From Mycolicibacterium porcinum (GTDB lineage Bacteria; Actinomycetota; Actinomycetes; Mycobacteriales; Mycobacteriaceae): a stretch of DNA of 64,000 nucleotides. The notes below the pieces were generated by a model. That model made no database searches and was not told where the DNA came from. It saw only the letters and a list, made by a program, of their open reading frames with translations. Where the stretch lies: NCBI GenBank assembly GCA_001942045.1, contig MSTD01000010.1:1-64000 (forward strand), in the 5' to 3' direction. The stretch's first letter is position 1; each line of letters begins with the position of its first letter. The translations under genes were made by a program, and so were the position numbers. Of this stretch, positions 39,325-49,039 are shown one piece after another.

Positions 39325-40076
39325 GCATCTCTCCTAGTGAGGTTGCCGCGCATGGTGATTCGATCACCACGCATCCTGATGTACTCCAGGTCGACGGGCG
39401 TACCGTCGTCCAGACTCGTGAGCCGTTCGGCCATCAGCAGTGCCGACCCGGCCGGCACCTGCAGCGTCGCCGCGGTGTGGGGATCGGCCGAAACCGCCTC
39501 CAGCGCAAAACTCGCCCCGCCCAGACGGTGCCCGCTGACCCGTTCGATCAGCGCGAAGATGTCGTTGCTCTCCAGCGCGTGACCGATCACCTGCTCGCCG
39601 ATCTCGGGGGCCAGGTAGGTCAGATCCAGCGACAGCGGTAGATCGGCGAGATAGCGCAGTCGCTCGATGAACACCACCTGGGCGCCGGGTTCCAGCGCCA
39701 GCTTGCGAGCCACCGCGGGCGGAGCCGAGAGCCGCTGCACGGCACGGACTTCGTTGCGGACATCGCCGTAGTCCTTGAAGGTCTCCTTCAGTCCCACCAA
39801 CGCGTCGAGGCCGTGGTCGTACTTCCGGGCCGCCACGTGTGTGCCCACCTTGGTGGCGCGGTCGATCAGGCCCTCGGTCTTGAGGACGGCCAGCGCTTCA
39901 CGGATGGTGTTGCGGGAGACGAAGAACTCTGCGGCCAACTCGGCCTCGGTGGGCAGGGCGCCGTCGTACGTGCCTTCGTAGATCTGGTGCCGCAGCACAT
40001 CTGCCACCTGGCGGGCCTGATCGGCACGCGCGCGGCGATTCGGCAGCGATACGGGATGAGCTTCGGGCTGCGACAC
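39321..40076 (-). CDS. GntR-family (HutC/UTRA) regulator of the redox/ABC operon
   Basis: The 251-residue protein has an N-terminal winged helix (about 25-85, QIYEGTYDGALPTEAELAAEFFVSRNTIREALAVLKTEGLI) and a C-terminal UTRA ligand-binding domain (about 100-245, FIERLRYLADLPLSLDLTYL). HutC-type regulators usually repress their own operon until a pathway metabolite binds. It is the first gene of the six-gene operon and overlaps the ferredoxin gene by 4 bases, so autoregulation is likely. The start is GTG at 40076. Knowing its effector would identify the operon's substrate. Confidence 0.9.
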   Translation of the reverse strand: MSQPEAHPVSLPNRRARADQARQVADVLRHQIYEGTYDGALPTEAELAAEFFVSRNTIREALAVLKTEGLIDRATKVGTHVAARKYDHGLDALVGLKETFKDYGDVRNEVRAVQRLSAPPAVARKLALEPGAQVVFIERLRYLADLPLSLDLTYLAPEIGEQVIGHALESNDIFALIERVSGHRLGGASFALEAVSADPHTAATLQVPAGSALLMAERLTSLDDGTPVDLEYIRMRGDRITMRGNLTRRDA

Positions 40077-40323
40077 GCACTCAAGGTAAATGCCATTTCA
40101 GGGCCGTCGCAGTGCGGCGGATTCACCGTCGACGCAGGTTAACCGATTGCGCCGCCGGCCGAGGTGCCGGACCTGGCGAAACCGCCGCCCCGGCCGGTAT
40201 TACGCCACCTCGGCTCGGGCCAGAATTTACAAATCGCGATGATCGAAACTCGTTGCGTCGGCCCATAAAAACTTTGGCCACTTTTGTCTCACCAGTCCCA
40301 ACCGGGGAATTCTTGTCAGGGTA

Positions 40324-40339
40324 TCGAACTAGTGTTCGA
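40324..40339 (+). promoter_or_regulatory. Mycobacterial SOS box (LexA site)
   Basis: TCGAAC-TAGT-GTTCGA is a perfect match to the mycobacterial LexA consensus TCGAAC-N4-GTTCGA. It ends 3 bases before the ATG of the 13E12/HNH gene, so LexA bound here would block transcription or initiation. Several M. tuberculosis 13E12-family genes also have LexA sites. The match is seen; regulation is inferred. Confidence 0.85.
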
Positions 40340-40342
40340 AGC

Positions 40343-41959
40343 ATGGTGATGGCGGGAGTGGTGCAGGGTCGGGACGTGGTGCAGACCGCGCTGGCCGGCC
40401 ACCGCGCGGCGACCGCAGCGCTGGTCGATGTCGATTTCACCGGGTTCGACACCGCGGAGTTGTTGACACTGCAGTCCGCGCGCGAACAGCTCGCCCGCAC
40501 CGAGGCGCTGATCGATCACCGGATCCAAGCCGCCCTGATGGCGCACGCCAGCCCGCACGAGATCGGCGGGAAATCCTTTAAAGACGTACTGGCCACCCGG
40601 ATGCGGATCAGCACCAAAGAAGCCGCCCGCCGCGTGGCCGCAGCCGCCGCTCTCGGACCGCGCTACGCCATCGGCGGCGAGGTGTTGCAGCCGCTGTTTC
40701 CCGCGTGTGCCGCCGCGCTGGGCGCCGGGGCGATCAACACCGAACACATCACCATCATCCGCGACACCATGACCAAGGCCGAAAAATACGTCAACACCGC
40801 CGAACTCGGCCAGATCGAATCCGACCTGGTCGCCGCCGCCACCCGCGATACTCCCGAAACCCTCAAAGCCGCCGCCGACAAACTGCTCTATCTGCTCAAC
40901 CAGGACGGCGACTCGCCTGATGTCGCCGCGCATCTGCGTGGGCTGCGCATCGGCAAACAGGACCCCGACGGGTTGGTGCATATCCAGGGATGGCTGGACC
41001 CCGAGACCGCGGCGTACCTGACCGCGGTAACCGGCGTATGGGGTGCCCCTGGCATCAACAACCCCGCCGATCCCGAACCGGTCCACAACCCCACACCCAA
41101 TCCATTTGATGACCAGTCCGACACCGGGCCGGCGGCAGCGCCGCCCGAGACTGACACCGACACCGGGGCCGACAAGACGGACCAGGAGGCTGCCGGGACC
41201 GAGCCCGAGGCCGGCATGCCCGAGGGTGAGGTGGCCGACCCAGCGATCCCCGAAACCCCCGATGTCGAAGCCGAACTCGACACCTCCCACAAGCAGCGCG
41301 CCACCGAAGAGCAGGCCGCCCACGACCAGGAACAAGCCGCCGCCCGTGATACCCGCACCCAGGCCCAACGCAACCATGACGCCCTCAAAGCAGTGCTGCG
41401 CGAAATTCTGATGTCCAAGCGGCTCGGCCAACATGGCGGCCTTCCGGTCACCGTGGTGGTGTCCACCACGTTGGCCGAACTGGAGGCCGGCGCCGGGATC
41501 GCGGTCACCGGCTCAGGGCTGCGGATGCCGATGCAAGACCTGATCCGCTTGGCAGGACACAGCTTTCACTACCTCGTCGTGTACAAACACCACACCGCTG
41601 AACCGTTGTATATGGGCCGCACCAAACGGTTGGCCACCAAGGCCCAACGCCTACTGCTCTATAACCGCGACCGCGGCTGCACCCGCCCCGGATGCACCGC
41701 CGCCGCCGACCGCTGCGAAGGTCACCACGCCCAGGCCGACTGGCAACACGGCGGCCGCACCGACGCCCCCGACCTCGCCCTGGGCTGCGGCCCCGACAAC
41801 CGCCTCGTCGGCCTCGGCTGGACCACCACCATCGACCCCGACACCGGCCGCATCCACTGGCACCCACCACCCCTGATGAACACCGGACAAGACACCCTCA
41901 ACCACCACTTCCACCCCGATGAACTACTCATCCCCCCAGACGAATCCGACGACGGGTGA
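40343..41959 (+). CDS. 13E12/DUF222-family protein with HNH nuclease domain
   Basis: The 538-residue protein has an N-terminal DUF222 domain (about 15-225) and an acidic, Pro/Glu/Asp-rich linker (about 240-340). A basic helical region follows, and then a C-terminal HNH-type domain with paired cysteines and histidines (RDRGCTRPGC, CEGHHAQADW, CGPDNRL). These are the features of the REP13E12 family, widespread and often multicopy in mycobacteria. The HNH domain suggests a DNA-cleaving or DNA-binding role, but none is proven. The ATG at 40343 is chosen because a perfect SOS box ends 3 bases before it; an ATG two codons later is possible. The frame is open upstream without family features. Confidence 0.87.
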   Translation: MVMAGVVQGRDVVQTALAGHRAATAALVDVDFTGFDTAELLTLQSAREQLARTEALIDHRIQAALMAHASPHEIGGKSFKDVLATRMRISTKEAARRVAAAAALGPRYAIGGEVLQPLFPACAAALGAGAINTEHITIIRDTMTKAEKYVNTAELGQIESDLVAAATRDTPETLKAAADKLLYLLNQDGDSPDVAAHLRGLRIGKQDPDGLVHIQGWLDPETAAYLTAVTGVWGAPGINNPADPEPVHNPTPNPFDDQSDTGPAAAPPETDTDTGADKTDQEAAGTEPEAGMPEGEVADPAIPETPDVEAELDTSHKQRATEEQAAHDQEQAAARDTRTQAQRNHDALKAVLREILMSKRLGQHGGLPVTVVVSTTLAELEAGAGIAVTGSGLRMPMQDLIRLAGHSFHYLVVYKHHTAEPLYMGRTKRLATKAQRLLLYNRDRGCTRPGCTAAADRCEGHHAQADWQHGGRTDAPDLALGCGPDNRLVGLGWTTTIDPDTGRIHWHPPPLMNTGQDTLNHHFHPDELLIPPDESDDG

Positions 41960-41976
41960 ACCCAGACCAATACCAC

Positions 41977-42007
41977 CTCAATCACGCTGACACAGAACGT
42001 GATTGAG
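41977..42007. terminator. Hairpin between the 13E12/HNH gene and the molybdopterin gene
   Basis: A 10-base-pair stem, CTCAATCACG with CGTGATTGAG, flanks an 11-base loop. It lies 17 bases after the 13E12/HNH stop and beyond the convergent molybdopterin gene's stop, so it can serve both. Confidence 0.65.
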
Positions 42008-42093
42008 CGCCGCTAGATCGTCGTGCGGCTGGACCCGACGTGCCGCACTCCTCAGCGCGGCTCGTCCCTCGCCGCTAGATCGTCGTCCGGCTG
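42008..42093. repeat. 24-base direct duplication of the molybdopterin gene's 3' end
   Basis: The segment 42070-42093, which contains the last codons and stop of the molybdopterin oxidoreductase gene, is repeated with one mismatch at 42008-42031, 62 bases away. The copy lies outside the gene. It looks like a small duplication or leftover of a rearrangement at this gene boundary. Confidence 0.7.
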
Positions 42094-44324
42094 ACCGTCA
42101 CCGGGATTCCGTTGAGCGCACCATTGCCCGACGGCTCGTCGATGAAGTCAGGCAGCGACAGGATGTTCGTGTTGACCCCGGGCGACGCGTTGGCGACACC
42201 GAGCCGCGTTCCGGGCTGGCCGTGGCCCCAACCGTGTGGCATCGACACCACGCCGAGCTTGATGGCGTCGGTCACCTCGACGGGCACCACGATTTTCCCG
42301 GCCCCCGAGGCCACTTCCGCACTGTCGCCGTCGGCGATGCCCCGCGATGCCGCATCCTGGCTGTGCATCAGCAGGGTGCAGCGGTCGCGCCCCTTCATCA
42401 GCGACCCGACGTTGTGGAGCCAGGAATTGTTGGACCGCAGGTGCCGACGGCTCACCAACACCAACTCGTCGGGGGCCCGATCGAGACGCTCGGCCAGCCG
42501 TGGCAGGTCGTCGAGCAGATACTGCGGCGCCAGCCGGATCTTCTGGTCGGCGGTGCCCAGCACCTCGGGAACCCGGGACACCATGGGGCCGTAGTTGATT
42601 CCGTCCGGATGGGCCTTGAGCTTGTCCAGCGTCAGGCCGTCGGGGTTCTCCCCGTACCGGTCGCCGAACGCCGCGGTCCGCAGCGTCAGATCGAGCATGC
42701 GCTCGGGGCCACCGTGGTCGTACTTCTTTCGAATCTCGGCGCCGTCGAGCCCCTGGGTGAAGCACAGATAGTCGAACCAGCCGTCGTCGAGCGCGGCCAC
42801 GTCAACGTCCTCGGCCGGGGTTCCGGTGCACAGCCCGGTCAGCCGGATCAGGATCTCCCACTCCTCCGGAGCATCTGGGTCTTCGCGATGGAACACCGGC
42901 GGCGAGTAGCGCGCGAAGCTGTTGATGGCAGCTCCCAGCAGCAGATCGGCGGAGTGCGGCTGCTCCAGTGCCGAGGCGCCGGGCAGGATGACGTCGGCGT
43001 GCCGGGTGGTTTCGTTGAGCCACAGGTCAACCGAGATCATCGCATCCAGCTGCGGCAGCGCCTCGTCGAGTTTGTCACCACCCGGTGTCGACAGCACGGG
43101 ATTCCCGGCCACCGTGATCAGGGCCTTCAGCTGGCCCTCGCCCGGCGTGACGATCTCTTCGAGCATGCAGGACACCGGCACCTGGCCGAGCACCTCTTTG
43201 GCGCCGCGGACACGGGTCCGGTAACGGCCGAAGTTCGGCGCGCCGTCCTCCAGCCCGGGGATCGGCTGGCTGGTGACCGTCCATGCGGTCGGAGTGGCGA
43301 ACATCGCGCCGCCGGGGACGTCGAAGTGGCCGGTGACGATGTTGACCACGTCGACCAGCCAGCTGGCCAGGCTGCCGAACTCCTGATTGCAGGTGCCGAT
43401 CCGGCCGTAGACCACCGCGCGCTCAGTACCGGCCAGCTCGCGGGCCAGGCCACGAATCCGCTCGGCGTCGATACCCGTTGCGGCAGAAACCCTTTCGGGC
43501 GACCAGTCGGCAACCACCTGCTGCAAGACAGACACCCCGTCGAGGTGGCGTTCCAACTCGCCGAGGTTGACCAGCCCTTCGTCGAACACGGTGTGGATGA
43601 CGCCGAGCAGCAGCGCGGCGTCGGTGCCGGGCGTGATCGGCAACCATTCGTCAGCTTTGGCCGCGGTCGCGGTACGCACCGGATCGATGACGATCACCTT
43701 GCCGCGCTTACGAATCCCGGCGATGATGCCCATCACGTCGGGAGCCGCCAGCAGCGAACCCTGGGACGCCGCGGGGTTCGCCCCCATCACCACCAGCAGG
43801 TCGGTGCGCTGGATGTCAGGCGTCGGGAAGGCCCACCAGCTGCCGTACATCAGGTGCGACGACAGATTCTTGGGCCACTGATCGATCGTTCCCGGCGAGT
43901 AGGTGATCGGCATGCCGGACAGGCCGAGCAGCACGGCCGAGTATCGCGACAGCGAAAACGAGTGCGCCAGCGGATTTCCGGTGTACGCGGCGACCGCTCC
44001 GATGCCGTACTTCTCGATGACGGGTGCGAGCAGTTCGGTGCAACGCCGGAACGCGGTGTCCCAGTCGACCTCGTGCCACTGGCCGTCCACCTTGATCATC
44101 GGCCGGCGGATCCGGTCGGGATCATCGTGCAACGCGGCCAGCGACGCACCTTTCGGGCAGATGTGTCCCGCACTCCACTGGTCGGACTTGTTCGGCCGAA
44201 CGCTCGCCACCTTGCCGTCGGCAACCTGGATCTCCAAGCCGCACATGGCCTCACACAGCGGGCAGGCATGCAGATGCAGGCCATCCTCGCCGACGTCCGC
44301 GATTTTTCTCGGCTCGTGTCCCAT
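42075..44324 (-). CDS. Molybdopterin-dependent oxidoreductase with N-terminal Fe-S motif
   Basis: The 749-residue protein is of the DMSO reductase superfamily. Cys21, 24, 28 and 56 (CPLCEAMC...CPKG) should hold a [4Fe-4S] cluster. Then come bis-MGD cofactor segments (VVMGANPAASQGSL, VIDPVRT, YGRIGTCNQEFG, PGASALEQPHSADL) and the C-terminal cofactor-binding barrel (VSRRHLRSNNSWLHNVGSL, MPHGWGHGQPG). The residue that binds molybdenum is not obvious from the motif: no Cys, Sec or Ser stands in the usual context. No small or membrane subunit is nearby, so its electron partner is unknown. Start is ATG at 44324; an 11-bp-arm palindrome ends 17 bases upstream. The protein has no Tat signal, so it is cytoplasmic. 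Confidence 0.9.
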   Translation of the reverse strand: MGHEPRKIADVGEDGLHLHACPLCEAMCGLEIQVADGKVASVRPNKSDQWSAGHICPKGASLAALHDDPDRIRRPMIKVDGQWHEVDWDTAFRRCTELLAPVIEKYGIGAVAAYTGNPLAHSFSLSRYSAVLLGLSGMPITYSPGTIDQWPKNLSSHLMYGSWWAFPTPDIQRTDLLVVMGANPAASQGSLLAAPDVMGIIAGIRKRGKVIVIDPVRTATAAKADEWLPITPGTDAALLLGVIHTVFDEGLVNLGELERHLDGVSVLQQVVADWSPERVSAATGIDAERIRGLARELAGTERAVVYGRIGTCNQEFGSLASWLVDVVNIVTGHFDVPGGAMFATPTAWTVTSQPIPGLEDGAPNFGRYRTRVRGAKEVLGQVPVSCMLEEIVTPGEGQLKALITVAGNPVLSTPGGDKLDEALPQLDAMISVDLWLNETTRHADVILPGASALEQPHSADLLLGAAINSFARYSPPVFHREDPDAPEEWEILIRLTGLCTGTPAEDVDVAALDDGWFDYLCFTQGLDGAEIRKKYDHGGPERMLDLTLRTAAFGDRYGENPDGLTLDKLKAHPDGINYGPMVSRVPEVLGTADQKIRLAPQYLLDDLPRLAERLDRAPDELVLVSRRHLRSNNSWLHNVGSLMKGRDRCTLLMHSQDAASRGIADGDSAEVASGAGKIVVPVEVTDAIKLGVVSMPHGWGHGQPGTRLGVANASPGVNTNILSLPDFIDEPSGNGALNGIPVTVSRTTI

Positions 44325-44340
44325 CAGCGGCCTCCGATGT

Positions 44341-44366
44341 TGTTACGTGTGACCACACACGTAACA
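44341..44366. promoter_or_regulatory. Palindrome upstream of the molybdopterin gene
   Basis: TGTTACGTGTG and CACACGTAACA form perfect 11-base arms around ACCA. The repeat lies 17 bases before the molybdopterin oxidoreductase start and 50 bases past the nusB stop. Length and symmetry fit an operator for a dimeric repressor. It could instead end the nusB transcript, though it lacks a T-run. Confidence 0.55.
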
Positions 44367-44416
44367 CCATCGTGGCACCGAATGGAGCCGACGATCCCGA
44401 TGTTCGGGACGCGCCC

Positions 44417-44905
44417 CTACTGCTCGGGCCGGTCCTGAACCGCGCCTTGCACAGCCGCGGCAGCAGCCCGGATCTGCGGAGTCACCAGCATCACCTGGCC
44501 CAGCACCCCGTTGACGAATCCGGGCGACTCGTCGGTGGACAACTCTTTGGCAAGCTCGACGGCCTCGTCCACGGCGACGGGTTCGGGGACGTCTTCGGCG
44601 TGCAGCAGTTCCCACACCGCCACCCGAAGGATGGCGCGGTCGACGGCGGGCAGCCGCTCCAGCGTCCACCCCTGCAGGTGTGCCGAGATGAGATCGTCGA
44701 TGTGGGCGGCGTGCTCGGTGACACCGCGTGCCACCGACACCGTGTACGGGTTCAGCGGGTTGACGTCGGCCTGGTCCTCTGCCAGCGCGGCGCGAGCATC
44801 GGCCACCGCCTCCGGCGTCAGACCGCGCGCTTCGGCCTCGAACAGCAGATCTACGGCGCGCTTGCGGGCCTGGTGACGGCCCCGGTCACCACGGCGGTCA
44901 GGCAT
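44417..44905 (-). CDS. nusB: Transcription antitermination factor NusB
   Basis: NusB binds boxA in rRNA leaders with NusE (S10) and supports antitermination. The 162-residue protein is all-helical with the conserved [19 protein letters not shown] start and [14 protein letters not shown] segment. It follows efp with a 2-base gap, the last gene of the pepQ-efp-nusB unit, as in M. tuberculosis. Confidence 0.96.
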   Translation of the reverse strand: MPDRRGDRGRHQARKRAVDLLFEAEARGLTPEAVADARAALAEDQADVNPLNPYTVSVARGVTEHAAHIDDLISAHLQGWTLERLPAVDRAILRVAVWELLHAEDVPEPVAVDEAVELAKELSTDESPGFVNGVLGQVMLVTPQIRAAAAAVQGAVQDRPEQ

Positions 44906-44907
44906 GG

Positions 44908-45471
44908 TCAGCCATTCACGCGGCCGAGGTAGCTGCCGTCGCGGGTGTCGACCTTGAGCTTGTCGCCGGTGTTGATGAACAGCGGCACCTGGATCTCGGC
45001 ACCGGTCTCCATGGTGGCGGGCTTGGTGCCGGCGCTGGACCGGTCACCCTGCAGACCCGGCTCGGTGTGGCTGACGACGAGTTCGACCGAGACCGGCAGC
45101 TCCAGGTACAGCGGGACCGACTCGTGGAAGGCGATCTGTACCGGCATGCTCTCCAGCAGGAAATCGGACAGGCGGCCGACGAGCGCCTCGGACAGCGGGT
45201 GCTGGTTGAAGTCCTCGGAATCCATGAAGACGAAGTCGTTGCCGTCGCGGTACAGGTAGGTGGCGTCGCGGCGGTCCACGGTGGCGGTCTCCACCTTCAC
45301 GCCGGCGTTGTAGGTCTTGTCGACGACCTTGCCGGACACCACGTTCTTCAACTTGGTCCGCACGAAGGCCGGGCCCTTACCCGGCTTGACGTGCTGGAAT
45401 TCGACGATCTGCCACAGCTGTCCGTCGATCTGCAGGACGAGCCCGTTCTTGAAGTCGGCAGTCGATGCCAT
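44908..45471 (-). CDS. efp: Translation elongation factor P
   Basis: EF-P relieves ribosome stalling at proline runs. The 187-residue protein has the three-domain shape: an N-terminal KOW-like domain with [21 protein letters not shown] (the conserved modification-site loop, KPGKGP), then OB domains ending [23 protein letters not shown]. tuberculosis EF-P has the same length. The ATG at 45471 is 24 bases after the pepQ stop. No modification enzyme (EpmA/EarP) gene is nearby. Confidence 0.97.
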   Translation of the reverse strand: MASTADFKNGLVLQIDGQLWQIVEFQHVKPGKGPAFVRTKLKNVVSGKVVDKTYNAGVKVETATVDRRDATYLYRDGNDFVFMDSEDFNQHPLSEALVGRLSDFLLESMPVQIAFHESVPLYLELPVSVELVVSHTEPGLQGDRSSAGTKPATMETGAEIQVPLFINTGDKLKVDTRDGSYLGRVNG

Positions 45472-45495
45472 GAGGGTGTAGCTCCTAAGCTTTTG

Positions 45496-46581
45496 TCACA
45501 AAATGGCCAGTTCCTTGGGGAACCGGGTAAGCAGGTCGGGTGTCGCCTCTCCGACGACCAGGGTGTCCTCGATCCGGACACCGCCGCGATCGGGCAAGTA
45601 GACACCTGGCTCAACGGTGACCGCAGAGCCAGCAAGCAGTGTACCGGCGGCAGCGGCATTGATTCCCGGCGCTTCGTGGATCTGCAGTCCGACGCCGTGT
45701 CCGAGCCCGTGGCCGAAGTTGTCGCCGTAGCCGGCGTCGACGATGACCTGGCGCGATGCGGCGTCGACGGAGCTCAGCGAAACCCCGGGAGCCAGCGCGT
45801 CGCGGCCGGCCTGCTGAGCGGTGGCGACCAGGTCGTAAATCTCGCGCTGCCACTGGGCCGCGGGGCCCAGCACGAACGTGCGCGTCATGTCGGAGTGGTA
45901 GCCCTCCACCAGAGCACCGAAATCGAGCTTCACGAAGTCGCCCGCCGCCAGCACCGCATCGGTGGGCCGGTGGTGCGGAATGGCCGAGTTCGCGCCCGTC
46001 GCCACGATCGTCTCGAAGGACGGCCCGTCGGCGCCGTGGTCGAGCATCAACGCTTCCAGCTCGTTGCGCACCTCGCGTTCGGTCCGACCGGGCCGCAGGC
46101 CACCGCGCTCCAGCAGATCCGTCAGCGCCGCATCGGCGGCCTCGCAGGCCAACCGCAACATGGCGATCTCGCCGGCGTCCTTGATCTCGCGCAGCGCCTC
46201 CACGGTGCCCGCCGCACGCACCCAGTCCACCGAGTCACCGGACGCCTTCTTCAGCGCGGCGAATCCGTCCACGGTCACCACATGGCTCTCGAAACCCAGC
46301 CGCAGCGCCCCGCATCGCGCAGCGCGCCCGGCCAGATGCGGTCCACAGGCCCGTTCGATCACCAACTCGGCGTCTGGGGACTGGTGCGCGGCCTGCGTGC
46401 GATAGCGCCCATCGGTGGCCAGCACCGGAGCGGTGTCCTCGGCGAGGATCAGCAGAGCCGCGTTCGAACCGGTGAATCCGGACAGATAACGCACGTTGAC
46501 CAGGTCAGTTACCAGCATCGCGTCCAGGCCCGAATCCGCCAGCCGACGGCGCAGCCGCTCCCTGCGCTGGGAAATAGTCAC
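45496..46581 (-). CDS. pepQ: Xaa-Pro dipeptidase-like M24 peptidase
   Basis: The 361-residue protein has the N-terminal creatinase domain and a C-terminal pita-bread M24 domain. Metal-binding segments are VKLDFGALVEGYHSDMTRTF (two Asp), GHGLGHGVGLQIHEAPG (His) and VTVEPGVYLPDRGGVRIED (two Glu). It should cleave an N-terminal residue before proline. It begins with GTG at 46581 and leads the pepQ-efp-nusB unit. A link to EF-P, both handling proline-rich products, is a natural guess. It is divergent from the B-4DMT gene with 33 bases between. Confidence 0.94.
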   Translation of the reverse strand: MTISQRRERLRRRLADSGLDAMLVTDLVNVRYLSGFTGSNAALLILAEDTAPVLATDGRYRTQAAHQSPDAELVIERACGPHLAGRAARCGALRLGFESHVVTVDGFAALKKASGDSVDWVRAAGTVEALREIKDAGEIAMLRLACEAADAALTDLLERGGLRPGRTEREVRNELEALMLDHGADGPSFETIVATGANSAIPHHRPTDAVLAAGDFVKLDFGALVEGYHSDMTRTFVLGPAAQWQREIYDLVATAQQAGRDALAPGVSLSSVDAASRQVIVDAGYGDNFGHGLGHGVGLQIHEAPGINAAAAGTLLAGSAVTVEPGVYLPDRGGVRIEDTLVVGEATPDLLTRFPKELAIL

Positions 46582-46614
46582 GGTCTGTGACGCTACTCGC
46601 TACAGTGTGCCCCC

Positions 46615-47184
46615 ATGAGCAAGTGGTTACTGCGCGGAGTGGTGTTCGCAACAGCGATGGTCATCGTGCGCTTACTTCAGGGAGCACTGATCAACGCCTC
46701 GCCGGGTAACGCCACCTGGTTCAGCCTGGGGCTGGTCACGTTGTTCGGGATCGGGGTGCTGATCTGGGGTCTGTTCGACGGCCAGAGCGACGCCCGCGCC
46801 AATCCGGATCCGGATCGTCGCGCCGACCTGGCCATGACGTGGCTGATCGCCGGCCTGTTCGCCGGCATCGTCAGCGGCGCCGTGGCGTGGTTCATCGGGC
46901 TCTTCTACAAGAGCCTCTACACCGATGCGCTGCTCAACGAGGTCACCACGTTCGCGGCGTTCACCGCGCTGCTGGTGTTCCTCCTCGGCGTCGGCGGTGT
47001 GACGCTGGGCCGCTGGCTGGTGGACCGCAAGGCCCCGCCGATGCCGCGCCAGCGCCACCACGGCCTGGCGGCCGAGGACCGCGCCGACACCGATGTGTTC
47101 GCCGCGGTGTCCGCGAACGGCGCCGCCGAGAACGCCGACGACACCACGCAGACCATCGAGTACCCCGAGCAGCCCAAGCAGTAG
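46615..47184 (+). CDS. B-4DMT family membrane protein (Rv2536-like)
   Basis: The 189-residue protein has four predicted membrane helices (about 5-25, 36-54, 78-100, 118-140) and a hydrophilic C-terminal tail of about 50 residues rich in Asp, Ala and Glu. It matches the B-4DMT family of mycobacterial membrane proteins, Rv2536 in M. tuberculosis, which lies in the same position beside pepQ. Transport is implied by family name only. A hairpin follows its stop at 47190-47207. Confidence 0.87.
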   Translation: MSKWLLRGVVFATAMVIVRLLQGALINASPGNATWFSLGLVTLFGIGVLIWGLFDGQSDARANPDPDRRADLAMTWLIAGLFAGIVSGAVAWFIGLFYKSLYTDALLNEVTTFAAFTALLVFLLGVGGVTLGRWLVDRKAPPMPRQRHHGLAAEDRADTDVFAAVSANGAAENADDTTQTIEYPEQPKQ

Positions 47185-47189
47185 CGGCT

Positions 47190-47207
47190 CCTGCCCGCGG
47201 GGGCAGG
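47190..47207 (+). terminator. Hairpin after the B-4DMT gene
   Basis: CCTGCCC and GGGCAGG form a 7-base-pair stem with a GCGG loop 6 bases after the stop codon. It has no U-run. Confidence 0.55.
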
Positions 47208-47225
47208 TCAGAGATTCAGGCGCGA

Positions 47226-49038
<1,813 letters not shown>

Positions 49039-49039
<1 letters not shown>

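Noticed and set aside
42075..44324. Selenocysteine or formate dehydrogenase identity for the molybdopterin enzyme
   Set aside because: No in-frame TGA and no matching Cys/Sec context was found, and no FdhD/FdhE or SECIS-like element is nearby.
27200..44400. Prophage or integrated element in the accessory stretch
   Set aside because: No integrase, transposase, phage structural gene, tRNA or flanking attachment repeats were seen; the genes look like ordinary accessory genes.
42003..44438. An 811-codon + strand frame
   Set aside because: Antisense to the molybdopterin oxidoreductase, whose Fe-S and cofactor motifs are clear.
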